From: Sinosporangium siamense
Lineage (GTDB): Bacteria > Actinomycetota > Actinomycetes > Streptosporangiales > Streptosporangiaceae
DNA: 45,267 bases
Reading direction: 5' to 3'
NCBI RefSeq assembly: GCF_016863435.1
Contig: NZ_BOOW01000005.1
Location: 1-45,267 of the forward strand
This document shows positions 8,382 to 15,699 of the stretch, piece by piece. The position numbers were made by a program, and so were the translations under genes. The notes under the pieces are model-generated. The model was not told the DNA's origin. It saw only the letters and a program-made list of their open reading frames with translations, and did not search any database. Positions within the stretch are counted from its first letter, which is position 1, and every line of letters starts with the position of its first letter.

Positions 8382-9914
8382 TCACTCCGCGTAGCGTCCG
8401 GCCAGCTCCACGAGCGTGCGGGTGATGGCCCCCGTGCCGCCCTTCGGGGTGTAGCCGTACGGTTCGCCCTTGTTGAAGCTCGGCCCCGCCATGTCGACGT
8501 GTGCCCAACGTATGCCGTCCGGCACGAATTCCCGCAGGAAGAGTGCCGCGGTCAGCATGCCGCCCATGCGCTCGGGGTGGACGTTGGCGATGTCGGCCAC
8601 CGCCGAGTCGAGCCCCTTGCGCAGTTCCTCGGGCAGGGGCATGCCCCAGGTGGCCTCGCCCACGCTGGACGCGGTCGCCACGACCTCGTCGCGGACGGCG
8701 TCGTCGTTGCTCATCACGCCGGCGACGCGCCAGCCGAGCGCGACGATCTGCGCGCCGGTCAGGGTCGCCACGTCGACGATGAGGTCCGGCTGGTCCTGCG
8801 CGGCCCTGGCGATGCCGTCGACGAGCACGAGGCGGCCCTCGGCGTCGGTGTCGAGCACCTCGACCGTCTTGCCGCTGAACGTCTTGAGCACGTCGGAGGG
8901 CCGCTGCGCGGTGCCGCTCGGCATGTTCTCCGCCAGGCAGAGGTAGCCGACCACGTTGACGGGGAGCCCCAGCCCGGCGATGGAGACCATCGCGCCGAGC
9001 ACCGCGGCCGCGCCCGCCATGTCGGACTTCATCCAGTCCATGGAGGCCGAGGGCTTGAGCGACAGGCCGCCGGAGTCGAAGGTGATGCCCTTGCCGACGA
9101 ACGCGACCGTCTTGCTCGCGCCGGCCGGGGAGTAGGCCAGCCGGACCAGGCGCGGCGGGTTCGTCGATCCCTGGCCGACGCCGACGATGCCGCCGTAGCC
9201 GCCTTCACGCAGGGCGTGCTCGTCCAGCACCTCGGCCGTGAAGCCGCTGCGAGCGCCGTATTCCTCGGCGATCTCGGCGAAGCGGGCCGGCCACAGGTCC
9301 GACGGGGGAGTGTTGACCAGGTCGCGGGTGAGCGTCACGCCGCCCGCCAGCGTCTGTGCGGCCTCAAGCGCCTCGCCGGCACCTTCGGCGGAGGTGAGCA
9401 CCGTGATCTCACCGACCGGCTCCTTCCGCTGCCCGTTCGTCAGGTAGCGGTGGAAACCGTATGCCCCGAGGGCGCCGCCAAGCGCTACGGCCCCCACCTG
9501 TGCCGCGGTGGCGGCCGGAAGCGCGAGCGCCGCGCTCTCGACGCCCGCGAGGGCGCGGGTGGCCTCACCTGCGGCGCGCCGCAGGGCCTCCAGGCCCGCG
9601 TCGGTGCCGGGGTCGCCTTCCGAGACGTCGCCGAGACCGACGGTGACGAGCAGCGGCGCGGTGATCGCGCCGAAAGTCGGGATCTTCGCGACCTCGCCGG
9701 GGACGCCCTTCAGCCCCATCGCGGTCAGGGTGGCGGAAAGTTTGCCGTCGAACGCCTGGTCGACCGACTCGGCGCCCGCAGCGGGGCGAATGCCGTCCGG
9801 ACCGGCGTGGACACCGATCACGAGCGCGCCTGTGTCGATCGTGGTGGGGTCAGTTGTGTTCAGCCGCACAGTGGTCACACAGCCCGATGCTAGCCCTGGT
9901 TCATGTGTAGTCAT
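8382..9914 (-). CDS. pepA: Leucyl aminopeptidase, M17 family
   Basis: Cytosolic dizinc aminopeptidase removing N-terminal residues. It has 510 residues with the start used here. The metal and catalytic region GKGITFDSGGLSLKPSASMDWMKSDMAG is intact. The family signature, usually NTDAEGR, reads DTDAEGR here (Asn to Asp) with the metal-binding Asp and Glu retained. The start is uncertain: the ATG at 9914 lies 12 bases after a TAGGAT hexamer, while an in-frame GTG at 9878 would give VTTVRLNTTD; neither has a Shine-Dalgarno sequence. The gene diverges from a GntR regulator, and its likely -35 element overlaps that regulator's candidate operator. The lpdA and sucB genes follow. Confidence 0.93.
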   Translation of the reverse strand: MTTHEPGLASGCVTTVRLNTTDPTTIDTGALVIGVHAGPDGIRPAAGAESVDQAFDGKLSATLTAMGLKGVPGEVAKIPTFGAITAPLLVTVGLGDVSEGDPGTDAGLEALRRAAGEATRALAGVESAALALPAATAAQVGAVALGGALGAYGFHRYLTNGQRKEPVGEITVLTSAEGAGEALEAAQTLAGGVTLTRDLVNTPPSDLWPARFAEIAEEYGARSGFTAEVLDEHALREGGYGGIVGVGQGSTNPPRLVRLAYSPAGASKTVAFVGKGITFDSGGLSLKPSASMDWMKSDMAGAAAVLGAMVSIAGLGLPVNVVGYLCLAENMPSGTAQRPSDVLKTFSGKTVEVLDTDAEGRLVLVDGIARAAQDQPDLIVDVATLTGAQIVALGWRVAGVMSNDDAVRDEVVATASSVGEATWGMPLPEELRKGLDSAVADIANVHPERMGGMLTAALFLREFVPDGIRWAHVDMAGPSFNKGEPYGYTPKGGTGAITRTLVELAGRYAE

Positions 9915-9958
9915 AAACGAGGGTTCATCCTACCAATCGGTAATGGCGTCATAAACGA
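9910..9958. repeat. 11-bp direct repeat in the pepA/gntR intergenic region
   Basis: GTCATAAACGA occurs at 9910-9920 and again, identically, at 9948-9958. On the minus strand (TCGTTTATGAC) one copy contains the pepA ATG and the other lies at the candidate -10 element upstream. It may be a binding site pair or a small local duplication. Confidence 0.6.
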
Positions 9959-9975
9959 AATAGTGCTACTGTCAA
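9948..9975 (-). promoter_or_regulatory. Candidate pepA promoter
   Basis: On the minus strand a perfect TTGACA (9975-9970) is followed after 16 bases by TATGAC (9953-9948). A second possible -10, TAGGAT, lies at 9932-9927. The -35 falls inside the GTGCTA/TAGCAC palindrome, so binding there should block it. Confidence 0.45.
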
Positions 9976-9981
9976 TAGCAC
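9963..9981. promoter_or_regulatory. Candidate GntR (YtrA-type) operator
   Basis: Inverted repeat GTGCTA-CTGTCAA-TAGCAC with perfect 6-bp arms ends one base before the gntR ATG. The position immediately in front of the regulator and over the pepA -35 fits autoregulation and divergent control. The assignment to this regulator is inference. Confidence 0.5.
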
Positions 9982-9982
9982 C

Positions 9983-10330
9983 ATGCTGCTCTCACTGGAC
10001 CTCAGCGACCCGCGCCCCATCCACGACCAGGTGGCCGCGGCGATCCGCCGCGCGATCACCCAGGGCACCTATGTCCCCGGAGACCGCCTGCCGCCCGCCC
10101 GGGACCTGGCCGACGCCCTCGGCATCAACGCCAACACGGTGCTGCGCGCTCTGCGCGAGCTGCGCGACGAGGGACTGCTTGAGTTCCGGCGCGGGCGCGG
10201 GGTCAGCGTGCAGCGGCTCCCCGACCCCAAATCCGCCCTGGAATCCCTGGCCCGCGAGTTAGTGGAGGAAGCCGGACGCTACGGCTACAGCAAAGACGAC
10301 GTGATCGAGATTCTCAGGGGGCTCCCATGA
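9983..10330 (+). CDS. GntR-family transcriptional regulator, YtrA subfamily
   Basis: A 115-residue regulator. The N-terminal winged helix (about 10-75) has the GntR pattern IHDQVAAAIRRAITQGTYVPGDRLPPARDLADAL, with the recognition helix in GINANTVLRALRELRDEGLLEFRRGRG. Only a short helical tail follows (about 40 residues), typical of the YtrA subgroup, whose members usually control neighbouring membrane or transporter genes. The ATG at 9983 has no Shine-Dalgarno sequence, and a TACTGT 10 bases upstream suggests a nearly leaderless message. The DUF1648 membrane protein follows 25 bases downstream, the classical YtrA partner arrangement. The inverted repeat at 9963-9981 is the likely operator. 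Confidence 0.9.
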   Translation: MLLSLDLSDPRPIHDQVAAAIRRAITQGTYVPGDRLPPARDLADALGINANTVLRALRELRDEGLLEFRRGRGVSVQRLPDPKSALESLARELVEEAGRYGYSKDDVIEILRGLP

Positions 10331-10355
10331 CCCCGCCATGCCGCAGGGAGGCACA

Positions 10356-11336
10356 ATGACCGACAGAACCCGCGCACTTGCCGTCGCCGTCCCATGGGGC
10401 GCCCTTGTGGCCGCGGCCATCCTGGCCGTCCCGGCGGCCCTCAGCGACCGCCTCCCCGACCCTCTCGCCACGCACTGGGGCTCAAGCGGGATCGACGGCA
10501 CCACGTCCGCCACCGGGATGACGGTGTTCACCCTGCTGTTCTGGCTCCTGCCGTGGGCGGTCCTCGTCGGCGTCATGCTGTTCGCCCAGCCGCGCACCCG
10601 CGCCGGGCGGAGCGGCTGGTGGGCCTCCCTCGTCGGCTGGGGCCTGCTCACCGTCTCCATGACGTGCTCCATCGTCTACGCCAACCTGGACGCTCCCGAG
10701 GCGCGCCTCGCCGGCTCGCCCGGGTGGGACATCGCGCTGGTCCTCGCCGTGGCCTTCGGCGGCGCCGCGCTCGCCGGCTTCCTCGGCAGGGGCGCGCCCG
10801 ACCAGCCGAACCCCGCCCCCGCGGACCTGCCCACCGTCCGGTTGCACCCCGGGCGGCGCACCGTGTGGGTCGGCCGCGTCGTGAGTCTCAGCATGATCAT
10901 CTCGTCGGTGATCGGTGTGGCGGTCGTCGTCGTCGCCGGCGCGACCATGCTCGTCGGCCTGCTTCCCGCCGATGCGCTCTGGATCATGCCCGGCCTCCTC
11001 CTGATCGCCGTGGCCGGCGCTTTCACCGGCACCGTCAGGGTGCGCATCGGCGAGCACGGCCTGGCGATCGGTTTCGGCCCCTTCGGATGGCCGGGGAAGC
11101 ACATCCCGCTCGACCGCATCGAATCCGCCTGGACGGAGCAGCGCACCCCGGCTCAGGTCGGCGGATGGGGCTGGCGCGGCCTGCCCGGTAATACGACTCT
11201 CATGCTCCGGGGCGGAGAGTGCCTGGTCGTCGCCGAGACCTCCGGCAAGCGCGTCGCCGTCAGCGTCGACGACGCCGCCCGCGGCGCGTCGCTCCTGAAC
11301 GCCCTCGCGGCGGAGCGCTCCCACCACGTCGCCTGA
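10356..11336 (+). CDS. DUF1648-domain membrane protein
   Basis: A 326-residue multi-pass membrane protein. The DUF1648 signature LPDPLATHWGSSGIDGTTSATGM lies after the first membrane helix; further hydrophobic segments occur around residues 50-75, 85-105, 120-140, 175-200 and 200-225. A soluble C-terminal part (about 225-326) follows, with IPLDRIESAWTEQRTPAQVGGWGWRG resembling a PH-like region. DUF1648 proteins (SdpI-like) are often controlled by an adjacent GntR or autorepressor, and some give immunity to toxins or stress. The start is the ATG at 10356 because GGGAGG lies 4-5 bases upstream; an earlier ATG at 10338 lacks such a site. Actual function unknown. Confidence 0.85.
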   Translation: MTDRTRALAVAVPWGALVAAAILAVPAALSDRLPDPLATHWGSSGIDGTTSATGMTVFTLLFWLLPWAVLVGVMLFAQPRTRAGRSGWWASLVGWGLLTVSMTCSIVYANLDAPEARLAGSPGWDIALVLAVAFGGAALAGFLGRGAPDQPNPAPADLPTVRLHPGRRTVWVGRVVSLSMIISSVIGVAVVVVAGATMLVGLLPADALWIMPGLLLIAVAGAFTGTVRVRIGEHGLAIGFGPFGWPGKHIPLDRIESAWTEQRTPAQVGGWGWRGLPGNTTLMLRGGECLVVAETSGKRVAVSVDDAARGASLLNALAAERSHHVA

Positions 11337-11370
11337 TCCCCCGGCTTCCGACCTCCGTTTGGAGACACCT

Positions 11371-12324
11371 TTGACGTACGGAAGATCCGACCTGACCGTC
11401 TTCCTCGCCGTGGCCTTCGGCCTGTCCTGGCTGATCATGCTTCCCGTCTGGATCGGCGGAGCCCGGCTCGGCACCCCCGTCGTGACGGTCACCAGCGTGG
11501 CCATGATGTTCACCCCCGCGTTCGGTGTGATCGCCGTCTGGATGCGCAATCGCCGCACCACCGGCTTCCGCGCCCTCGCCCGCGAGACCGGCCTCACCTT
11601 CGGCACGAGCAGGCGCGGCACCGTCGCCATGGTCGCCCTGATGTGGCTGGGCACACCGCTGATCATCCTGCTCGTCGCCGCGCTCAGCGCCGCCCTCGGG
11701 CTGCTCACCCTCGACCTTGAGAACTTCAGCCTGTTCCGCGCCGGGCTCGCCCAGGCTCCGCTTCAGGGCGGACCGGCCCCCGATCCGCAGGTCCTCGTCA
11801 TCGCCCAGATCGCCACGGCGTTCACCATCGCGCCGCTCATCAACTCCGTCGCGGCCTTCGGTGAGGAATGGGGGTGGCGCGGGTGGCTCCTGCCCCGGCT
11901 CCTGCGCGGCGGGCGCGGCGTGTGGGGGGCGTTCCTCGTCTCCGGGATCATCTGGGGGCTCTGGCACGCGCCGCTCACCCTGCGCGGCTACAACTATCCC
12001 GAGCTCGGGCCCTGGGCGGCGCTCGTCTTCGTCGGCTTCTGCGTGATCTACGGCTCCCTGCTGGGCTGGACCAGGCTCCGCACCGGCAGCGTCTGGCCCG
12101 CCGTCGTCGGCCACGGCGCCTTCAACGCGGCCGCGGCCATGCCGCTGATCCTCGGCTCCACCGCCGACCCGCCCAACCTCACCGTCGCCGGGATCATCGG
12201 CTTCGTCGGCTGGGCCGTACTCGCCGGTCTCACCCTCCTCGTCATGCGGGTGTGGCCCGTCACCTCACAGCAGGGCGGCGACCAGCAGGGCGGCGACCGT
12301 GGCCGTCTCCACCAGGGCGCCTAG
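11371..12324 (+). CDS. CPBP-family intramembrane metalloprotease
   Basis: A 317-residue polytopic membrane protein of the CPBP (CAAX protease / bacteriocin-processing) family. The two catalytic motifs are present: FGEEWGWRGWLLP (the EExxxR-type motif) and GLWHAPL with the metal-binding His; a later GHGAFN supplies the third. About eight hydrophobic segments are visible. Family members process prenylated proteins, bacteriocins or confer self-immunity; no substrate can be named. The start is TTG at 11371 because GGAG lies 6 bases before it; an earlier in-frame TTG (11359) has no ribosome site. It follows the DUF1648 gene by 34 bases. Its last 60 bases overlap the 3' end of cobS on the opposite strand. 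Confidence 0.88.
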   Translation: MTYGRSDLTVFLAVAFGLSWLIMLPVWIGGARLGTPVVTVTSVAMMFTPAFGVIAVWMRNRRTTGFRALARETGLTFGTSRRGTVAMVALMWLGTPLIILLVAALSAALGLLTLDLENFSLFRAGLAQAPLQGGPAPDPQVLVIAQIATAFTIAPLINSVAAFGEEWGWRGWLLPRLLRGGRGVWGAFLVSGIIWGLWHAPLTLRGYNYPELGPWAALVFVGFCVIYGSLLGWTRLRTGSVWPAVVGHGAFNAAAAMPLILGSTADPPNLTVAGIIGFVGWAVLAGLTLLVMRVWPVTSQQGGDQQGGDRGRLHQGA

Positions 12325-13011
12325 CACGTCGCCGGTGATCCCGCCGAGCCTGCGCACGGCGCGGCGCCGCAGGCCCCACGCCGCCAGCAGCCCGGCCGCC
12401 ACCGCCGCCGGGAACAGGACGGGGGAGACGCCCCCGGCGAGCGACACGAGCACGGCCCCCGCCATCGCGAGCGCCGTCGCGGCCACCTGGGCGGCGCGGG
12501 GGACCGTGCCCGCCACCATCGCCCCCAGCCCGTCCGGCCGTGCGGGCGGCACCCCCCGCCCGCACGCCCACGTGAGCGCCAGCCGGCCGGTCACCACCGC
12601 CACCAGGAGCGAGTATGGCCCGGCCTCGACGGCGGCGCCCACCTGGACGAGCAACGTCAGCACCAGCGTGACCACACCGAACGGCCCGATGTCCGATTTT
12701 TTCATGATATTTAGGGCGGCATCGGCGGGTTTGCCGCTCCCCAGCCCGTCGGCCAGATCGGCCAGCCCGTCGAGATGCAACCCGCGCGTGAGCAGCGCCA
12801 CCACCGCCACCGCGAGCGCGGCGGGCAGAAAACCCCCGCTGCTCAGTTCCGCCGCCCACATCAGCAGCGCCGCCGCGCCCCCCAGCGCCACACCCACCAC
12901 CGGGGCCAGCGCCATCGCCTGACCCGCCGAGGTCCGGGTCACCTCGGGGAACCGTACGGGGGCCACACTCAGCAACCCGAACGCCAGCCGCAACGCATTC
13001 ATATAGTTCAT
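12265..13011 (-). CDS. cobS: Adenosylcobinamide-GDP ribazoletransferase CobS
   Basis: Membrane enzyme joining alpha-ribazole to adenosylcobinamide-GDP, the last steps of B12 nucleotide-loop assembly. It has 248 residues. The signature GLHLDGLADLADGLGSG is followed by KKSDIGPFGV, and at least five hydrophobic segments follow. The start is the ATG at 13011, chosen because it overlaps the cobU stop codon as ATGA, a coupled pair; a second ATG lies three codons later. The 3' end overlaps the converging CPBP gene by 60 bases. It works directly after CobU in the same pathway. Confidence 0.93.
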   Translation of the reverse strand: MNYMNALRLAFGLLSVAPVRFPEVTRTSAGQAMALAPVVGVALGGAAALLMWAAELSSGGFLPAALAVAVVALLTRGLHLDGLADLADGLGSGKPADAALNIMKKSDIGPFGVVTLVLTLLVQVGAAVEAGPYSLLVAVVTGRLALTWACGRGVPPARPDGLGAMVAGTVPRAAQVAATALAMAGAVLVSLAGGVSPVLFPAAVAAGLLAAWGLRRRAVRRLGGITGDVLGALVETATVAALLVAALL

Positions 13012-14012
13012 ACCGGCAGGGGCGTCAGGCGCCCGGCCACCACCAGCGCCACCTCGTCGGATTCGGCGGCGATCGCCTGGTTCAGCCGCCCCAGCGCGTC
13101 GCGGAACCGCCGCCCGCTCGACGTCGCCGGCACCACACCGGACCCCACCTCGTCCGACACCGCCACCACCCGCGCCCGCGCGCCCCGCCACGCCCGCACG
13201 AGCTCCGCGCAGCGCTCAGCCACACCCGCCGTGGAGCCCTCCCAGGCCCCGCACTCGTCGAACACCGCCGCCACCCACGTGCCCAGCCCGTCGATCATGA
13301 GGGCTCCCTCCGCCTGCCGCAGCAGCGGCACAAGATCGGTGCTCTCCACCGTCTCCCAGTGCCCCGGCCGCCGGCCCCGGTGCTCGGCCACCCGCCGCCG
13401 CCACTCAGGATCGTCCCCTCCCGAGGGGCCCGTCGCCACATAAGTAACGTATGGCTCACCGGCCAGCCGCAGCTCCGCCTCCGCCGACTTGCCCGACCGC
13501 GACCCCCCTAAGAGCAGCGTCCGCCTCGGCTGCGGCTCGGCCTGGGGGGCGGGGAGGGACGAGTCGATCACCATTCCATCGGCCGCGACCCGCACCCCCC
13601 ACAGCTTCGCCCGCCGCGCGAGCTCCCCCGGTGAGGGCACCCGGTGGTCGAACCCCGCCGCCACCACATGCGTGCCCGGTCCCACAAGCCCGGACCTCCG
13701 CAGCTCCCCCAGCCGCTCCGGCCGGTCGAGCACGTCAAGAATCACCACGTCGTAAGGCGTGCTTGTGCCGTACGGCCCGGGGCCCGCGAGAAGCAGCCGC
13801 GCCCCGTCCTGCCCCGTGACACTCAGCCCCTCGCTTGTCTCCACCGTTTCGAATCCCGGCGGAGCCCCTTCGCCCGGCAGCCGGAGAAGCTCGTCAACCA
13901 CGATCTCAAGGGGCCGATGCACAAGGTGCGCCACCCGCGCACATGAGGCACACAAACACCCGGACTCCGGCCAGCCCGCCCCACCCGCCGACCCATTGAT
14001 CACGACCTTCAT
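13008..14012 (-). CDS. cobU: CobU-type adenosylcobinamide kinase/guanylyltransferase with extra N-terminal domain
   Basis: The C-terminal half (about 163-334) is a bifunctional adenosylcobinamide kinase/GTP:adenosylcobinamide-phosphate guanylyltransferase with P-loop GGSRSGKS (169-176), YVATGP, the EHRGRRPGHWETVE stretch that includes the region of the guanylylated His, and SDEVGSGVVP. The first 160 residues are an additional domain beginning MKVVINGSAGGAGWPESGCLCASC. Its C-rich start resembles PhnP-like metallo-beta-lactamase folds, and fused forms of this type are known in actinomycetes. Here the HxHxDH metal motif is absent, so the domain is probably degenerate. ATG at 14012 has only a weak upstream site; TAGGCT lies 9 bases before it. 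Its stop overlaps the cobS start. Confidence 0.9.
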   Translation of the reverse strand: MKVVINGSAGGAGWPESGCLCASCARVAHLVHRPLEIVVDELLRLPGEGAPPGFETVETSEGLSVTGQDGARLLLAGPGPYGTSTPYDVVILDVLDRPERLGELRRSGLVGPGTHVVAAGFDHRVPSPGELARRAKLWGVRVAADGMVIDSSLPAPQAEPQPRRTLLLGGSRSGKSAEAELRLAGEPYVTYVATGPSGGDDPEWRRRVAEHRGRRPGHWETVESTDLVPLLRQAEGALMIDGLGTWVAAVFDECGAWEGSTAGVAERCAELVRAWRGARARVVAVSDEVGSGVVPATSSGRRFRDALGRLNQAIAAESDEVALVVAGRLTPLPV

Positions 14013-14211
14013 CGGTGAGCAAGCCTACGCGGCCCCCGGCAGCAGGCACTGTCGCACCCCGGGACTCAAGGAGCCGCGGGGTGAACGGTGAAACGGCCTG
14101 CGCGTCGAGAGGAGCTGCGGGGTCAATGGGGGATACGGGGGGCACCTCTTCTCCTACCGGCTCACGATGTATCCCGAGGACAGCCGGGTGAGCGGACAAA
14201 CGGGGACGTCG

Positions 14212-14250
14212 GAACCGCCGGGCGAACGAAAGATGTTCGCCCGGCGGTTC
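14212..14250. terminator. Strong hairpin terminator between the EF-hand gene and cobU
   Basis: A perfect 16-bp stem (14212-14227 pairing with 14235-14250) with a 7-base loop, 35 bases beyond the EF-hand stop codon. The T-rich tail is on the plus side (TTCTCT), but its position suits termination of the minus-strand EF-hand transcript. The flanking bases 14013-14211 hold the cobU upstream region; no cobalamin riboswitch pattern is visible there. Confidence 0.75.
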
Positions 14251-14284
14251 TTCTCTGGTGGGGCGGGGTTCGGTCAGCCCGGTC

Positions 14285-14830
14285 TTAGATGGGGCCCAGG
14301 AGCACGTTGCCTATGTCGGTGGGATTGTCGGAGAAGTAGAACTCGCGGACGAGGACCTGGAACTCGTCGCGGGTGAGCCGCCCGTCGCCGTCGGTGTCGG
14401 CGTGGGTGAAGAAGGCGTCGATGTCGGCGACGGGAAGGCCGAAGAGCGACATGGCCTGGGTGTATTCCCGCTGCGTCACCGAGCCGTCGTCGTCGAGGTC
14501 GAGCAGGGTGAAGAACAGATCGGCGATGGGGACCAGCACGTCGTCGAAGAGATCGGCCTGCGTGATCAGTTGCTGCATTGCCTTGATGAACACGTCGCGT
14601 TCCACCGTCCCCGCGCCGCTTGCGTCGAGAGGTGCGATGGCCCGCTCCCAAAGGGGGCTGAGGCTCTCCCGCAGCGGCTGTCCGGCCGTTGAACCCGGCA
14701 GGGCGGTGAGGTCGTCTCCGGAGAGGTCGGCGAAACGCAGGTAGTCGGCGACCTCGATGACGCCGTTTCCGTCGGCGTCCAGGAAGTCGAAGAGGCGGTT
14801 GAACTTACGTGTCTGCAAATCGGTCAGCAT
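14285..14830 (-). CDS. Calerythrin-like EF-hand calcium-binding protein
   Basis: A 181-residue cytoplasmic protein with four EF-hand positions, as in calerythrin of Saccharopolyspora. Loop 1 (18-29, DADGNGVIEVAD), loop 3 (111-122, DLDDDGSVTQRE) and loop 4 (145-156, DTDGDGRLTRDE) have good calcium ligands. Loop 2 (about 69-80, DASGAGTVERDV) lacks several and is probably silent. Calerythrins act as calcium buffers or sensors; targets are unknown. The start is the ATG at 14830 (MLTDLQTRKFNRLF), matching the usual family N-terminus; the frame continues upstream but that part has no family likeness. It is monocistronic, ended by the hairpin at 14212-14250. Confidence 0.9.
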   Translation of the reverse strand: MLTDLQTRKFNRLFDFLDADGNGVIEVADYLRFADLSGDDLTALPGSTAGQPLRESLSPLWERAIAPLDASGAGTVERDVFIKAMQQLITQADLFDDVLVPIADLFFTLLDLDDDGSVTQREYTQAMSLFGLPVADIDAFFTHADTDGDGRLTRDEFQVLVREFYFSDNPTDIGNVLLGPI

Positions 14831-15296
14831 GATCCCGGGGGGTCCTTTCTCAGATGCGGGGCCTTCGGGGGTACGGCGGAGCATCGTTTGCCGTGCCGGA
14901 TGCGTGGTTCGCGACGGTTGTGCCGTACCGGCGTCGTGCGGGGAGTGCCGTGCGCGGACCGAGGCATGGTGGGTCCGTCTGATGAGGGGAGGGCTTCGCG
15001 GGTGTGATCAGGTTGGCCGGAAGTGCCGAGACTGAGAGTAACTATATGACTACGAAAGGCTAGGGGGCGAAGGTGAATTGAGTTGCGGAGAGTAATGATC
15101 TCATAACCCGTCGTGCCGTCTTGGGGGTTTGCCGGCGGGGGACTGAAGACCGGGCGGTGCGGCGTTCTCCACTGCTGACGAGAGGTACAGGTGGGACGGA
15201 TAGGGTTCGTGCGGCCGGTTGATTTCGTCCCGGCGTCACCTCGCGCGAGGGGTGGCCGCGAGCTTGGTCGTGAAGTGTGGGAAGAGGAGCGTGGAG
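14831..15296. other. Non-coding gap between divergent EF-hand and small-protein genes
   Basis: No credible gene is visible. The stretch 15020-15120 is clearly lower in GC than the surroundings. A TAGGGT at 15201-15206 could be the -10 of a plus-strand promoter for the small protein at 15297, with an approximate TGACGA 19 bases upstream; this is weak evidence. Confidence 0.4.
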
Positions 15297-15503
15297 ATGA
15301 CCTGGCGCTGGCGGTATGAGAACGCGAACGGTGGCGAGGTCACCGATCAGCCGCTGCCGAGAGATGTGTTCCAGAACCAGTCCGACGCCGAGTCATGGCT
15401 GGGCGAGAACTGGTCTGAGTTGTTGAGTCTTGGAGTCGAGCAGGTGACCCTGCTGGAGGACGACCGCGTCGAATATTCCGGCATGTCACTCCGGGTGGGG
15501 TGA
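15297..15503 (+). CDS. Conserved small acidic protein (68 residues)
   Basis: Encodes MTWRWRYENANGGEV followed by a helix rich in acidic residues (NQSDAESWLGENWSELLSLGVEQVTLLEDD) and a C-terminal EYSGMSLRVG. I recognise the general pattern (WRWRYE at the start, Q.DAE.WLG..W.ELL..GV..VTLLED.., GPMSL-like end) as a small protein common in actinomycetes with no known function. The start is the ATG at 15297 because GAGGAG lies 7-12 bases upstream; in-frame upstream codons have no family likeness. Monocistronic, ending before a large palindrome. Confidence 0.8.
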   Translation: MTWRWRYENANGGEVTDQPLPRDVFQNQSDAESWLGENWSELLSLGVEQVTLLEDDRVEYSGMSLRVG

Positions 15504-15618
15504 AACCTGGGGAACCGGCATGTGCCCTGGGTGGGGTGGCATCGGTCCGGCACCGTCGCTCTGCCGCTCCGCGCGGAGTGACCTCGGCGGATCGGCGTGT
15601 CTCCTCCATGGCGGGCGG

Positions 15619-15674
15619 AACGGACAAGAGCCCGCCCGCTCCGGATATCCGGAGCGGGCGGGCTCTTGTCCGTT
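15619..15674. terminator. 56-bp perfect palindrome, bidirectional terminator
   Basis: A perfect inverted repeat with two 28-base arms and no unpaired centre (centre GGATATCC), between the converging small-protein gene and aldo/keto reductase gene. The arms begin with AACGGACAAGAG, giving A-rich and T-rich ends on both strands. This is typical of a shared terminator but unusually long and exact. Confidence 0.85.
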
Positions 15675-15699
15675 GACCGGCGGCGTCGCCGGAGCTTGG

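Noticed and set aside
14013-14211. Cobalamin riboswitch upstream of cobU
   Set aside because: A GGCACTG stretch faintly resembles the B12 box, but the other conserved elements are missing and the orientation is wrong.
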